From the NCBI GenBank assembly GCA_028818155.1, contig JAPPOH010000002.1, positions 97,023 through 161,022 of the forward strand: a stretch of DNA of 64,000 nt. Direction: 5' to 3'. The position numbers and the translations under genes are program-made. This document shows positions 25,312 to 34,900 of this stretch, in pieces. This stretch comes from Candidatus Woesearchaeota archaeon. Its GTDB lineage: Archaea > Nanobdellota > Nanobdellia > Woesearchaeales > UBA525. The number at the start of each line of letters is the position of its first letter. Position 1 is the first letter of the stretch. The notes under the pieces are model-generated. The model did not search any database, was not told the origin of the DNA, and saw only the letters and a program-made list of their open reading frames with translations.

Positions 25312-26182
25312 CCGTGATGTTGACACCTTCTTTATGGAGGAGTTGGATTTTCCGTTGAATGTCTTTCCCTGTAGTGTGTCCGTTAAACCCACCGATAGAG
25401 CCGTCTGTTTTTACAACACGATGGCACGGTACTCGCGGGGCGCACGGGTTGTGTTTGAGTGCTTGCCCTATTGCTTGTGATGATTGTATCTTACATGCAG
25501 CAGCAAGTGCTTTGTACGTCGTCACCTTGCCTTTTGGCACCTGGATGAGTTTGTCATACACTTTTTTTCTGAATGATGAGAGCTCCTTTTTTTCTATCAG
25601 TTGTGCGAGTTGCATGTACGCTTCTTGCGTGTACGTATCCTTATATGTTTTTGCGTGATCGAGGAGTTGTTGTCTTGGAAGGAAGATCCCCTTTGCTTCC
25701 AGAACGGGACGCATCGTACTTCCTGTGAGCCATTGGCAGAGTTGTGTGACGTTCTTTGGCTTCGTTGTCTTTGTTGCTCTGTCAAAGTCGATCTGTATTG
25801 GCTCGTTTGCTCGTACGATGATGTGTTTGTGCGGCCGCGTCATCTCCAGTTTGCTAATACCGAGTTCGTCCAGTACTCTGCACTGTGCCAGAATTTTCTT
25901 GAGCAGTACCACGATCTCTTTTGGTGGTGCGTGCGCAATCCATTCCTTGATGTACATGCCATCGATGAATGCTGCAATGAGTGCGCCGTTTTCCATGCCG
26001 ATGTATGTTGGGCCGATGTTCTGCGTGTTGACCAGTTGCAGTATTGTTGCTTCGTGTTCGATTGTGTTCACATCTGCGTTCGGGTTCGGCTCTTTCACAA
26101 TCACGTTTTTACCATTGTAGTCTGCTGTGTACACGATGCCTCGTTTTCCTTTTGCGTAGTAGGTTTTGTTCGTTAGCGCCAT
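25268..26182 (-). CDS. Protein kinase-like domain fused to O6-alkylguanine-DNA alkyltransferase
   Basis: 304 aa. Residues 1-175 look like a small archaeal Ser/Thr kinase (COG2112-like): a Gly loop GKRGIVYTA, Lys30 in VIVKE, Glu44, HKHIIV as a catalytic-loop remnant and IDFDRA (Asp132, Asp134) as the metal motif. Residues 203-290 are an MGMT domain: FRKKVYDKLIQVPKGKVTTY, then PRVPCHRVV with nucleophile Cys253, and GGFNGH. MGMT transfers alkyl groups from guanine O6 to its own cysteine. The kinase half may be ligand-binding rather than catalytic. It overlaps the HemK2 gene upstream by 10 bp. Confidence 0.8.
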   Translation of the reverse strand: MALTNKTYYAKGKRGIVYTADYNGKNVIVKEPNPNADVNTIEHEATILQLVNTQNIGPTYIGMENGALIAAFIDGMYIKEWIAHAPPKEIVVLLKKILAQCRVLDELGISKLEMTRPHKHIIVRANEPIQIDFDRATKTTKPKNVTQLCQWLTGSTMRPVLEAKGIFLPRQQLLDHAKTYKDTYTQEAYMQLAQLIEKKELSSFRKKVYDKLIQVPKGKVTTYKALAAACKIQSSQAIGQALKHNPCAPRVPCHRVVKTDGSIGGFNGHTTGKDIQRKIQLLHKEGVNITDGKVVDFAQKQHTF

Positions 26183-26688
26183 AGTCTGTACACGTAGAGT
26201 CGCTCAAAGAAGAGTGCTAGTTCTCCGAGCTGTTCGTACCGATAGTGTTTTTTTACTTCTTGATCAATCCGCTCTTTGTTTGTGTGGTTGGAGAACAAGA
26301 ATAGAATAGTGCCGTCATCACGGAGGTGTTCCTTTGCTTCTTGTAAAAATCTGATGCTCCACTCATACCCTTCTGGTCCTCCTGACAAGTCCGGCTCCTC
26401 TCCTCCTGGTAAATAGGGCGGGTTGCAAATGATTGTGTCAAACTGTTCTTTCTGTACTGCACTGAACATATCGCTCTCAAGCGAGCGAATACCAGGATAT
26501 GTTTTCGTTACGTGCGCAATCGCTTCCGGGTTGCTATCCACTGCAGTGACTGTTGTAACGTCCGTGTTCTTTGCTGCTGTCGCAGCTTGGATACCTGAAC
26601 CAGTGCCGACATCCAAGACAGAGCCACACGCATATTGTGCAACAAATGATGCAAGGAATGTTGAGTCTTCTTGTGGAGAATATATCAT
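26173..26688 (-). CDS. HemK2-type N5-glutamine methyltransferase
   Basis: 171 aa, short form without N-terminal domain. YSPQEDSTFLASF at the start, motif I VLDVGTGSGIQA (29-40), and the catalytic NPPYLPGGEEPDLSGGPEG (91-109) mark the HemK2/Mtq2/N6AMT1 group, which methylates the GGQ glutamine of release factor aRF1. The neighbouring genes on the same strand overlap at both ends (ATGA with the upstream gene). Confidence 0.87.
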   Translation of the reverse strand: MIYSPQEDSTFLASFVAQYACGSVLDVGTGSGIQAATAAKNTDVTTVTAVDSNPEAIAHVTKTYPGIRSLESDMFSAVQKEQFDTIICNPPYLPGGEEPDLSGGPEGYEWSIRFLQEAKEHLRDDGTILFLFSNHTNKERIDQEVKKHYRYEQLGELALFFERLYVYRLWR

Positions 26689-27146
26689 TTCAACGAGAAT
26701 TGTGTGTCGATTTCATCAATGTATTCTTTGACACGCGTAAGGATGGAAGAGAGATAGTACTTCTCGATGTTTTCTTCAAAGATCTCTCGGATGGATGTGT
26801 GTTCGCGAATCCTGTAGGTGTTTTTGAGTTTCTCTGCCAAGAAAATGTCGCGCAATCGCAAGAGCTGCCGTCTAATGTTTGATGGTGCAATGCCAAGGAG
26901 TTCTAATCCTGCCTCCTTTCTCTTTTCGATGACTGCGCGCTCCACTTCAACAGAGGTGAATGGTTTTTCTGCTTCGAGTAACACGTGTAAAACGTCAACA
27001 ACAACATCGCGGCTATCTCCTGGTTGCAAGAGTCCAAGCGATAAACATAACTTTCGAACAAGTTCGCGCCGAGAGTCACCACTTGGCTTCTCATACTTCC
27101 GTACCGTTAACTCTGCAAGTGGAATATCGACACTGATTTTCGCCAA
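26685..27146 (-). CDS. Conserved winged-helix-like DPANN protein
   Basis: 153 aa. Basic at the start (LTVRKYEKPSGDSRRELVRKLC), with a helix-rich core containing SRDVVVDVLHVLLEAEKPFTSVEVERAVIE, which looks like a winged-helix N-half. IAPSNIRRQLLRLRDIFLAEK could be the recognition helix, and RIREHTSIREIFEENIEKYYL follows as a tail. The first gene of the operon with HemK2, kinase-MGMT and the GDPD-like protein. DNA-binding is inferred from pattern only. Confidence 0.65.
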   Translation of the reverse strand: MAKISVDIPLAELTVRKYEKPSGDSRRELVRKLCLSLGLLQPGDSRDVVVDVLHVLLEAEKPFTSVEVERAVIEKRKEAGLELLGIAPSNIRRQLLRLRDIFLAEKLKNTYRIREHTSIREIFEENIEKYYLSSILTRVKEYIDEIDTQFSLK

Positions 27147-27272
27147 CCTGTAACCCCCATGGCCTGCGAGACGAGCCTCATATTTAAAAGTTTTGCTAGA
27201 AAGTTTTCATCAGTGTGTGGAGACGTCGTCGAGAACATCGCTGTTTATAAACATCGGGCGAAACCACACAGC

Positions 27273-27596
27273 ATGCGCATCGCCTACGTGCCAACACCGG
27301 ATATGACTGTTGCGAAACAGATCGCACGCACGTTGTTGGACGAACAATTGATCACGTGCGCGAACATGCATCCTGTGACAAGCATGTACAAAGAAGCTGA
27401 GAAACTCATTGATGCGAGTGAAGTTATTCTGCTTCTCAAAACGAATAATGAGAACATCGCCGCAGTCGCACAACGGATAGAAGCACTCCACCCGTACGAC
27501 ACACCGTGCGTTCTTACCTTCGAAGCAACAGCGAATGACTCATACACTCGTTGGATGGCCGAGCAACTCGAGCATGGCACCCACAAGGTAGAGTGA
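27273..27596 (+). CDS. cutA: CutA1-family protein
   Basis: 107 aa from the ATG at 27273. The family pattern is present: YVPTPDMTVAKQIARTLLDEQLITCANMHPV at 5-35, a short strand MYKEAEKL, EVILLLKT near 50 and HPYDTP near 72, ending with YTRWMAEQL. CutA1 forms compact trimers implicated in divalent-cation tolerance, though its exact function is debated. TATA GTTTATAAAC at 27243-27252 is about 25 nt before this ATG, so the longer open frame from 27159 is rejected. The 3' end overlaps folC by 57 bp, convergent. Confidence 0.9.
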   Translation: MRIAYVPTPDMTVAKQIARTLLDEQLITCANMHPVTSMYKEAEKLIDASEVILLLKTNNENIAAVAQRIEALHPYDTPCVLTFEATANDSYTRWMAEQLEHGTHKVE

Positions 27597-28682
27597 CCCT
27601 GTCACAACAACCGTGCCATTCGCTTTTTGTATTGCAGCTCGTGCTTCCTCTCTCGTTGCCGCGCGTGCTCTTGGGTGATAGCGTTGGACAACTGCAAGTA
27701 ACGTTTCTTTCAGCATTGGTTTGCTTGTGCCTTCTGTGATGAGTACGTCTTTGAAGAGTGGTGTGATTTTTTTCGCCATTTCCTCAGCATCTTTCTCTTT
27801 CGATATGCCGAGGACGAGGAGGTCTCTCTTTTCGGGAAGTGATGCGATGAGCGCGTCCATGCCAGCGGCGTTGTGCGCACCATCAAACAACATGTTGTCA
27901 ATCACGTGTAATCTGCCTGGCCATTGTGTTGTAAGGCCTTTCGTGATCGCATCCTCAGAGATAGTCCACCCTTGGAGTGTTAAGAGCGCGCATGCTGTCA
28001 TCGCGAGTGCTTTGTTGTACTTCTGATATGATGTTCCTGTCAGTTGTGCCGTCGCTTCCATGAGCTCTGTGCTGTTTTCAGCGCAGATGTTTTTGAACAA
28101 TGTGACAAGCACAGGGTCCGTTTCTCCTGTGAGGACAGGGACGTTGTGCTTAATGATACCTGCTTTTTCTTGCGCGATCTGTACTTTTGTATTCCCTAAG
28201 TGTTGCATGTGATCGAGAGAAACGTTCGTGATGATAGAAAGAACTGGTGTGATGACATTTGTCGCGTCTAGCCTGCCCCCGAGACCCGTTTCAATAATTG
28301 CGATATCGACCTGTTGCTCTTTGAAATGCTGGAATGCCAACGCCGTCGTGAATTCAAAGTAGGATGGTGCGAGTGTACGCATCTTCATGCGCGTACTCTC
28401 CACAAGGCGCACAAGTTCCTCATCTGCAATTTCCTTCCCGTTCACCCGTATACGTTCATTGAACCGGATCAGGTGTGGGCTCGTGTACAGGCCGACAGTA
28501 TAACCCGCTGCTTGCAAGATGCCTGCGAGGAATGCAGCAGTGCTCCCCTTCCCATTTGTACCTGCAATGTGCACGCTCGGATAGGCTCGCTCTGGGTGCC
28601 CGAGGAGTTCGACGAGCTGCTCCATCGTCTCGAGGCCGAGCGTTATTCCTTTTCCTTTGAGTTCTTCGAGGTAGGCGTGCAT
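27540..28682 (-). CDS. folC: Folylpolyglutamate / dihydrofolate synthase
   Basis: 380 aa. Mur-ligase fold: ATP loop AGTNGKGSTAAFLAG (39-53), YTSPHLIRFNERIRVNG (66-82), ETGLGGRLDATN (131-142), KAGIIKHNVPVL and the C-terminal DGAHNAAGMDAL. It adds glutamate to folates (and in bacteria to dihydropteroate). It lies opposite the thyA-folA-glyA operon and completes a folate cycle set. Its own TATA (GCATAAATACC, 28703-28713) is about 25 nt before the ATG. Confidence 0.93.
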   Translation of the reverse strand: MHAYLEELKGKGITLGLETMEQLVELLGHPERAYPSVHIAGTNGKGSTAAFLAGILQAAGYTVGLYTSPHLIRFNERIRVNGKEIADEELVRLVESTRMKMRTLAPSYFEFTTALAFQHFKEQQVDIAIIETGLGGRLDATNVITPVLSIITNVSLDHMQHLGNTKVQIAQEKAGIIKHNVPVLTGETDPVLVTLFKNICAENSTELMEATAQLTGTSYQKYNKALAMTACALLTLQGWTISEDAITKGLTTQWPGRLHVIDNMLFDGAHNAAGMDALIASLPEKRDLLVLGISKEKDAEEMAKKITPLFKDVLITEGTSKPMLKETLLAVVQRYHPRARAATREEARAAIQKANGTVVVTGSLYLVGAMLELLGHPTSV

Positions 28683-28706
28683 GTGGGCGTAATTCGAGGA
28701 GGGTAT

Positions 28707-29021
28707 TTATGCATTTCGTGATTGTGCTATTGATTCGAATATGGCATCCACTTTTGCAAGAACTGGGGAAAGCTCGTTTGCGATTAAACTTAGATCCGCT
28801 CCTATTGCGTAGAGGTCTCGAGACAAATCAGCACCATCGCGCTCACAAGCTGTAGAGAATTCCGCAGCTGTTTGCGCACGATTCTCTTCTCGTAACGCAT
28901 CGAGATGTACTTGCAGGTTTGGCACGTATCGTACAGATGCGAAACCTGTTGATTCGCTACATCCTATTTCATAGAACATCCACCATTGATATTCATTGAA
29001 ATAAAATTTGGGGTTGCTCAA
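28707..29021 (-). CDS. Orphan small protein with TTG start
   Basis: 104 aa. The TTG start at 29021 overlaps the TGA of the upstream short gene (TTGA), so the pair is coupled. The N-terminal part is aromatic (FYFNEYQWWMFYEIGCSE) and the C-terminal half is an acidic helix (ANELSPVLAKVDAIFESIAQ). No domain recognised. Located between folC and thyA without visible link to folate. Confidence 0.5.
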   Translation of the reverse strand: MSNPKFYFNEYQWWMFYEIGCSESTGFASVRYVPNLQVHLDALREENRAQTAAEFSTACERDGADLSRDLYAIGADLSLIANELSPVLAKVDAIFESIAQSRNA

Positions 29022-29161
29022 CCTGATCGGAACATATGTAGCAGAGCCTTCTGGGTGTTGAAATCGTGGATCAGCATTGCATCGTCCACGCGCTGCGTGA
29101 GCTCTCGTACGACTGTTTCGACATTTCTACTGACCGCTGCTTCATCTGGCACTTGATCCAT
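29018..29161 (-). CDS. Very short orphan gene coupled to the next
   Basis: 47 aa (MDQVPDEAAVSRNVETVVR.. to ..ALLHMFRSG). It is supported by the TTGA overlap with the next gene, by plausible codon use and by a continuous helix with heptad-like hydrophobics. It starts at the ATG at 29161. Function unknown. Confidence 0.4.
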   Translation of the reverse strand: MDQVPDEAAVSRNVETVVRELTQRVDDAMLIHDFNTQKALLHMFRSG

Positions 29162-29299
29162 GACCTGCGGAATGCAGTGCACTTTAAGTAATCACCACTT
29201 TTGAATAGTCGTTTATCGTGTCTTCTCTGCTGCACCCATAGTTGCCACAACAAAGCATATAAATGACCTGTACACATGCACCTCGGTGGTAACGCGTCT

Positions 29300-30157
29300 A
29301 TGAAAGAGTACCTCGATATGGTACGGCACGTGTTGGAACACGGCGTCAAGAAAACGAACAGGACTGGCGTCCCGACACGAAGTGTCTTCTCGTATTTCTA
29401 CAAGGTGGATTTAGCAAAAGGCTTCCCACTCTTGACGACAAAGAAGATGTACTTCAATTCCATGCTCCACGAGCTCTTCTGGTACCTCTCCGGAGAGGAG
29501 CACATCAAAGAACTCAGGAACCACACCAAGATCTGGGACGCGTGGGCAGACGACGAAGGACACCTTGCAACAGCATACGGACGCTTCTGGAGAAGATACC
29601 CCGTACCAAAAAAAGGCCTGCCAGGCGAGAACTGGGGGAAGAAATGGATCACGAAAGAAGGTGGGGAGAAGACCTTCGATCAAATCCAGTACATCATTGA
29701 CACGCTCAAAGAGATCAAGAAAAATCCAGACACACCAAACTTACGCAGGATGGTCGTCGTTGCATGGCACCCAGCGAACGCAGCTGAAAGTTTATTACCA
29801 CCATGCCACTACACGTTCTGCTTCAACGTACTCGGAGGAAAATTAAATTGCCACTTGACACAACGGTCAGCAGATATCGCGTTGGGCGTGCCGTTTAACT
29901 TAGCATGTTACTCACTCTTAACGCTTATGCTCGCACAAGAGACAGGGTTTAAAGCTGGAGAATTTGCACATACACTCATTGACGCACACATCTACGAAAA
30001 CCACATCGGCGGTCTGAAAGAGCAACTCGAGCGAGAGCCAAAGCCCCTCCCAAAGATCATGATTGCAAAGAAACCATTTGACGAACTACGGTTCGAAGAT
30101 ATCACGCTGGTGGACTACCATCCAGATCCAGTCATCAAATTCGACGTGGCAGTATGA
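29300..30157 (+). CDS. thyA: Thymidylate synthase ThyA
   Basis: 285 aa. MKEYLDMVRHVLEHG matches the family N-terminus; RTGVPTRSVFSYFYKVDL, LLTTKKMYFNSMLHELFWYLSG, the catalytic LLPPCHYTFCF (Cys in PPCHY), QRSADIALGVPFNLACYSLL and DAHIYENHI follow in order. It makes dTMP from dUMP with methylene-tetrahydrofolate and leaves dihydrofolate. An ATG 24 bases upstream exists, but the conserved N-terminus starts at 29300. The stop overlaps folA by 4 bp. ThyA is rarer than ThyX in archaea, so acquisition from bacteria is possible. Confidence 0.95.
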   Translation: MKEYLDMVRHVLEHGVKKTNRTGVPTRSVFSYFYKVDLAKGFPLLTTKKMYFNSMLHELFWYLSGEEHIKELRNHTKIWDAWADDEGHLATAYGRFWRRYPVPKKGLPGENWGKKWITKEGGEKTFDQIQYIIDTLKEIKKNPDTPNLRRMVVVAWHPANAAESLLPPCHYTFCFNVLGGKLNCHLTQRSADIALGVPFNLACYSLLTLMLAQETGFKAGEFAHTLIDAHIYENHIGGLKEQLEREPKPLPKIMIAKKPFDELRFEDITLVDYHPDPVIKFDVAV

Positions 30158-30612
30158 TCGCACTTATCGCAGCAATGACCACGGACCGGGTCATTGGCCA
30201 CCAGAACACGTTGCCCTGGCACATTCCCGAAGATCTCAAGCACTTCAAAGAAACAACGAGAGGGAAAACCGTTGTGATGGGGCGCAAGACGTATGAATCT
30301 CTTGGGAAACCGCTGCCAAACCGACACAATATCGTCATTAGCACAACACTCAACGCAGATGTGGACGTCTGCACCAGCGTGGACGCGGCGATCGCGAAAG
30401 CACAAACATACGATGAAGATATCTTCATCATCGGTGGCGCAACTATTTACGAACAGACACTTGATCTCGTCGACAAAATGTACATCTCCTATGTGAAAGG
30501 CGAGTACGAAGGCGACAGTTACTTTCCCGAATTTGATGAAGCTAATTGGGAGATTGAAGAAAAAAAAGAATACGATAAATTTGACCTTGTGGTCTACCGG
30601 AGGAAAACATGA
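30154..30612 (+). CDS. folA: Dihydrofolate reductase
   Basis: 152 aa. MIALIAAMTTDRVIGHQNTLPW, then GKTVVMGRKTYESLG (42-56), NIVISTTL and IFIIGGATIYEQTL (88-101) are the DHFR motifs. It regenerates tetrahydrofolate after ThyA. It overlaps thyA and glyA by 4 bp each (ATGA), so the three genes are one tightly coupled operon. Confidence 0.95.
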   Translation: MIALIAAMTTDRVIGHQNTLPWHIPEDLKHFKETTRGKTVVMGRKTYESLGKPLPNRHNIVISTTLNADVDVCTSVDAAIAKAQTYDEDIFIIGGATIYEQTLDLVDKMYISYVKGEYEGDSYFPEFDEANWEIEEKKEYDKFDLVVYRRKT

Positions 30613-31853
30613 GCTTGCACGTACAAGACCCAGCAGTACACAAGATAATCCAAGAAGAACTCCACCGCCAGCAAACAACCGTGAACCTCATCGCAAGCGA
30701 AAACTACGCAAGCGAAGCAGTCATGGAAGCAACCGGTTCTGTCCTCACGAACAAGTATAGCGAGGGCTATCCGAAAAAACGGTACTATCAAGGGAACGCG
30801 AACGCTGATGACATTGAACTCCTTGCAATTGAACGAGCGAAAGAGCTCTTTGGTGCTGCGCACGCGAACGTGCAGGCACTCTCCGGCAGCCCTGCAAACG
30901 CAGCAATCTTCGGCGCGTTTCTCGAACCTGGGGACACGTTCCTTGGCTTCACACTCACAGGTGGCGGCCACTTAACACACGGGAGCCACGTGAACTTCTC
31001 CGGCAAGATCTACAGCCCCGTGCACTATGAAGTGGATAAAGAGACTGGACTCATCGACATGGAGGCAGTACGCGCGTTAGCGAAAGAACACAAGCCAAAA
31101 ATGATCATCTCCGGGTTCACCGCATACACACGAGTGGTGGATTTCAAGGCGTTCCAGGAGATCGCGGAAGAGGTTGGCGCTATTCACCTTGCGGACATCA
31201 GTCACATTGGCGGGCTCGTTGCGGGAGGTGTACATCCAAGTCCGTTCCCGTTCACTGATGTGGTGATGACAACAACGCACAAGACCCTCAGGGGACCGAG
31301 GGGTGCACTCATCATGTGCAAAGAGGAACATGCGAAGGCGATCGACAAAGCAATTTTCCCCGGCTACCAAGGCGGGCCACACGACAATGTCACAGCGGCG
31401 AAAGCTGTTGCGTTTGGCGAAGCACTCAAGCCTGAGTTCAAAGCGTATTCCGCACAGATCGTGAAGAACGCGCAAGCGCTCGCGAAGAGCCTGAAGGACA
31501 ATGGTATCAAGATCTTGACTGATGGCACAGACAACCATATGGTGATTCTTGATCTCTGCCCGATTGGCGTGAGCCTCGGCCGTCCAGGCGCAGTTGCGCT
31601 TGAGAACGCAGGCATCATCACCAATTGTAACACCGTGCCCTTTGAGCCTGGTTCGCCGTTCAAGCCCTCTGGCATTCGCATTGGTACGGCAATGATGACG
31701 ACGCGCGGTATGCGAGAGCCTGAGATGGAACAGATCGGGAAGTGGATGGCCTCTATCTTGCAAGATATGGATAATACTGCGTTGCAAGCGCAGGTTAAAG
31801 GCGAGGTAGCGGCACTTTGTACGCGCTTTCCAGTGTACGAAGGGCTCGGTTAG
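30609..31853 (+). CDS. glyA: Serine hydroxymethyltransferase
   Basis: 414 aa, bacterial-type length. PLP-lysine motif VVMTTTHKTLRGPRG near 217-231, TVNLIASENYAS near 20-31, NKYSEGYPKKRYYQG, and GIRIGTAMMTTRGM near 357-370. It converts serine plus tetrahydrofolate to glycine plus methylene-tetrahydrofolate, feeding ThyA. Archaea that use tetrahydromethanopterin normally have a different cofactor preference; the linked folate genes argue for true folate here. Confidence 0.95.
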   Translation: MSLHVQDPAVHKIIQEELHRQQTTVNLIASENYASEAVMEATGSVLTNKYSEGYPKKRYYQGNANADDIELLAIERAKELFGAAHANVQALSGSPANAAIFGAFLEPGDTFLGFTLTGGGHLTHGSHVNFSGKIYSPVHYEVDKETGLIDMEAVRALAKEHKPKMIISGFTAYTRVVDFKAFQEIAEEVGAIHLADISHIGGLVAGGVHPSPFPFTDVVMTTTHKTLRGPRGALIMCKEEHAKAIDKAIFPGYQGGPHDNVTAAKAVAFGEALKPEFKAYSAQIVKNAQALAKSLKDNGIKILTDGTDNHMVILDLCPIGVSLGRPGAVALENAGIITNCNTVPFEPGSPFKPSGIRIGTAMMTTRGMREPEMEQIGKWMASILQDMDNTALQAQVKGEVAALCTRFPVYEGLG

Positions 31854-31981
31854 CACGTCTTCTTCCGAGAGAAACTGCTGTGTCGCTGCAAATACCTCGA
31901 ATCACCTGTTCTTGACCCATTGCTGAAGGGTACTCTGTAGAGGGTACTTGTGAACGTCCGGGAAGAGTTGCTTCTGTGAGG

Positions 31982-34900
31982 CTAGAACCCGATAGAGAGC
32001 CGCTCACCCTTAATGGTCGTTTCATCTTTCTGCTCGTGTGTGATCTTTTCAACAAACGTGAGTTTCGTCACGCCTGTTTTTTCCATAATGTCTGCTTTGT
32101 GTGTGGTAATCGCAGTTTTAATTGCTTCGGATGCAACTACCTCGAGTGTAATGCGATCCGCTTTCACGAGTCCTGCTTTCTTTCTGAGTTGCTGGATTCT
32201 TCTTGTGACTTCGCGCGCGAATCCTTCTTGATCGAGTGCTTCTGTGCGTGTTGTGTCCAGGTAGACGGTCATGTTCGCTCCTGTGCCGAGTGTGTATGGC
32301 TCTGGTGCTTCAATTGTTATGTTGAGGTGTTGTTGTGTGAGTGTAATTCCATCAATGCTGATAGATTCTCCTTCTTCATTGAGCATCTTTGTTATGTCTG
32401 CTGTGTGTTTTTTGATGAGGCCAATCACGTCCCCTGTCTTCTCTCCGAATTCTTTGCCGAGTGCTTTTGCGTTTGGTTTGATATCGTAGTTTGGTTGTAC
32501 GTGTTCAAAACTGAGTTCTTTGACGTTTGTTTGAACGTTGATCAGGTCTTGCATTCGCGTGATTGCTTGCTCTTGTTCCGTGGAGCACGTGATGTGGACT
32601 GTTTGGACCGGCCACCTGACGCCAAGTCGTGCTCTGTCTCGCGCTTCTAAGATTGCTGCGATCGTATCCTTTGCGAGCGCAACATCCTGTTCCAGTTGTT
32701 CGTTGATGCTCTTTTGATCGAATGTTGGCCAACCACATAAATGGATAGACTCTTCCTCCCAACCGAGTGGTTCTTTGAGCTGTTGATAGACATGTTCGGT
32801 GAAGAATGGCGCGACGGGCGCGAAGAGAAGAAGGCCTGCTTTGTACGTTGTTGCGAGTGTTGCTGCCACAAGTTCTTTGTCTGTTTTCTCTCTCACTAAT
32901 TGTATGTACGTTCTGCTGAGGTCGAGCAAGAACTGTTCGACAATACCTGGGAGTTCGTTCAACTTGTAGTTATCCATTGCTTCTGTCGCTGTTTTGATTG
33001 TTGAGTGCATGCGTGAAAGGATGTATTGTTCCTCAAATCCCGGTTCACTTGTCTTGCCAGGGCCTAAGTCCAAGATATACTTGTGCATGTTCCAGAAAAC
33101 GAGCAAATGTTTGAACTTTGTCTCGAGGTCTTCAAAGTTATACTTCATGTCGATTGCAGGGTTTGCTGCGCCGATCATGTAATATCGTGTTGCATCCGCG
33201 CCATACTTTTCTGTGACTTCCTGTGGGAGAATATAGTTGCCTTGTGATTTACTCATTTTCCTGCCGTGTGTGTCGTTCACGAACCCGTGGACGTAGCATG
33301 CGTTGAATGATCGTTTGCCGAAGGCAAGCATGGAGCAGACCATCAGCACGTTGAACCAGCCACGGTATTGGTCAATACCTTCTAAGATGAAGTCTGCGGG
33401 GAAGAGTGCTTTGAAGCGTTGTTCTTCTGTTGGGTATTCTAATCCGTACCAGGATGCGCAGCCAGGGTCGATCCACACGTCCATCACATCGGGGATTCTT
33501 GTTTTTGTACCGCCACACGCACAGGAGTATGTTGCCTCATCTATCCACGGTTTGTGTAAATCTCGCGGTTTTACACCTGATTTTTCTTCGATCTCTTTTC
33601 TTGTTGCGAGCACGTCATATTCTTCACACGAGTCGCAGTGCCAGACAGGGAGGGGCGTGCCCCAAAAGCGTTGTTTTGTGATGGAGTTATCTCGTAAGTT
33701 CGAGAGCCAGGAGTCGAAGGCGTTGAAGCCTGCTTGTGGTACCCACGAGATTTTTTTGTTTTCTGCGAGCATTTTTTCTTTCAAGTCTTCCACTTTGAAG
33801 AACCATTGTTCTGTTGTCTTGAAGATTGCTTTGTTGTGGCACCGCCAGCAGTGTGGGTAGTCATGTTTGTATTTTTCTATTCCTGCGAGGTGGCCGTCTT
33901 CTGTGTATTTCTCCACGAGTTGTTCATCTTGGAATTTTGCGCGCATGCCTGCGAATGGGCCCATTGTTTGTTCGAAGTGGCCGTTGTCATCCAATTCTGA
34001 CCAGGAGGAGATGCCATTTGCGTGTGCGACTTCGTAGTCTGCCCCGACACCTGTGCCGGATGCTGCGTGCACTAATCCTGATCCTGCACTCAAGTCCACG
34101 TACTCTGCTGATGGGATGACAGTGAACATTTTTTTGTTGTCATCTTTCATCGCTTGGTACTGTGGTAACAGTTCATGGTAGATGTGTGTGTACTGTGTGC
34201 CTTTGAGTGCGTTTCCTTTGACTGTTTCATTGATTGTGTAGTCTTGCTCTGCAACATCTTTTATGACGTGATCTGCGAGTTCTTTTGCAACGATCCAGAC
34301 TTCATCGTTCACTTGTGCTTTGACGTACTCCTCGTCTGGGTTGACCATGATGAATTGGTTGAATGGGATCGTCCATGGTGTTGTGGTCCAGATCACTAAG
34401 AATTGTTTCGGGTCGTTCGCTAAAGGAAATTTCACGTAGATGGATGTGTCCGTGATGTCTTCGTATTCGAGTTCGTGTTTTGCGAGTGCTGATGCGCAGG
34501 TCGGGCACCATGTCATGGGTCGTTTGCCTTTGTATAATCTGCCTTGTTCGTGCACTTTTTTGATGAGCCACCAGATGGACTCGATACTTTGCTCGGTGAT
34601 CGGCATATACGCGTTCTCAAAGTCCATCCAGACGCCGAGATCCTCAAAGTCTTTGTTCATGGATTTCATGTTGTCAACGGAGAACTTTCTGCATTCCTCG
34701 ATGAATTTTGCGATGCCGAAGCCCGGGATATCGTCTTTGTGCTTGATGCCGTGTTTCTCTTGCACTTTGTGCTCGATGGGGAGGCCGTGCATGTCATAGC
34801 CTGCTCGGTCCCAGACGTCAAAGCCGCGCATGCGTTTGTATCTGATGATCTCGTCCTTCAAGGATTTATTCCATGCAGTGCCGATGTGCACCTTCCCTGA

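Noticed and set aside
31795..32055. 86-aa minus-strand ORF between glyA and ileS
   Set aside because: Overlaps both ends of firm genes, has no start outside ileS except a late ATG, and shows no recognisable fold.
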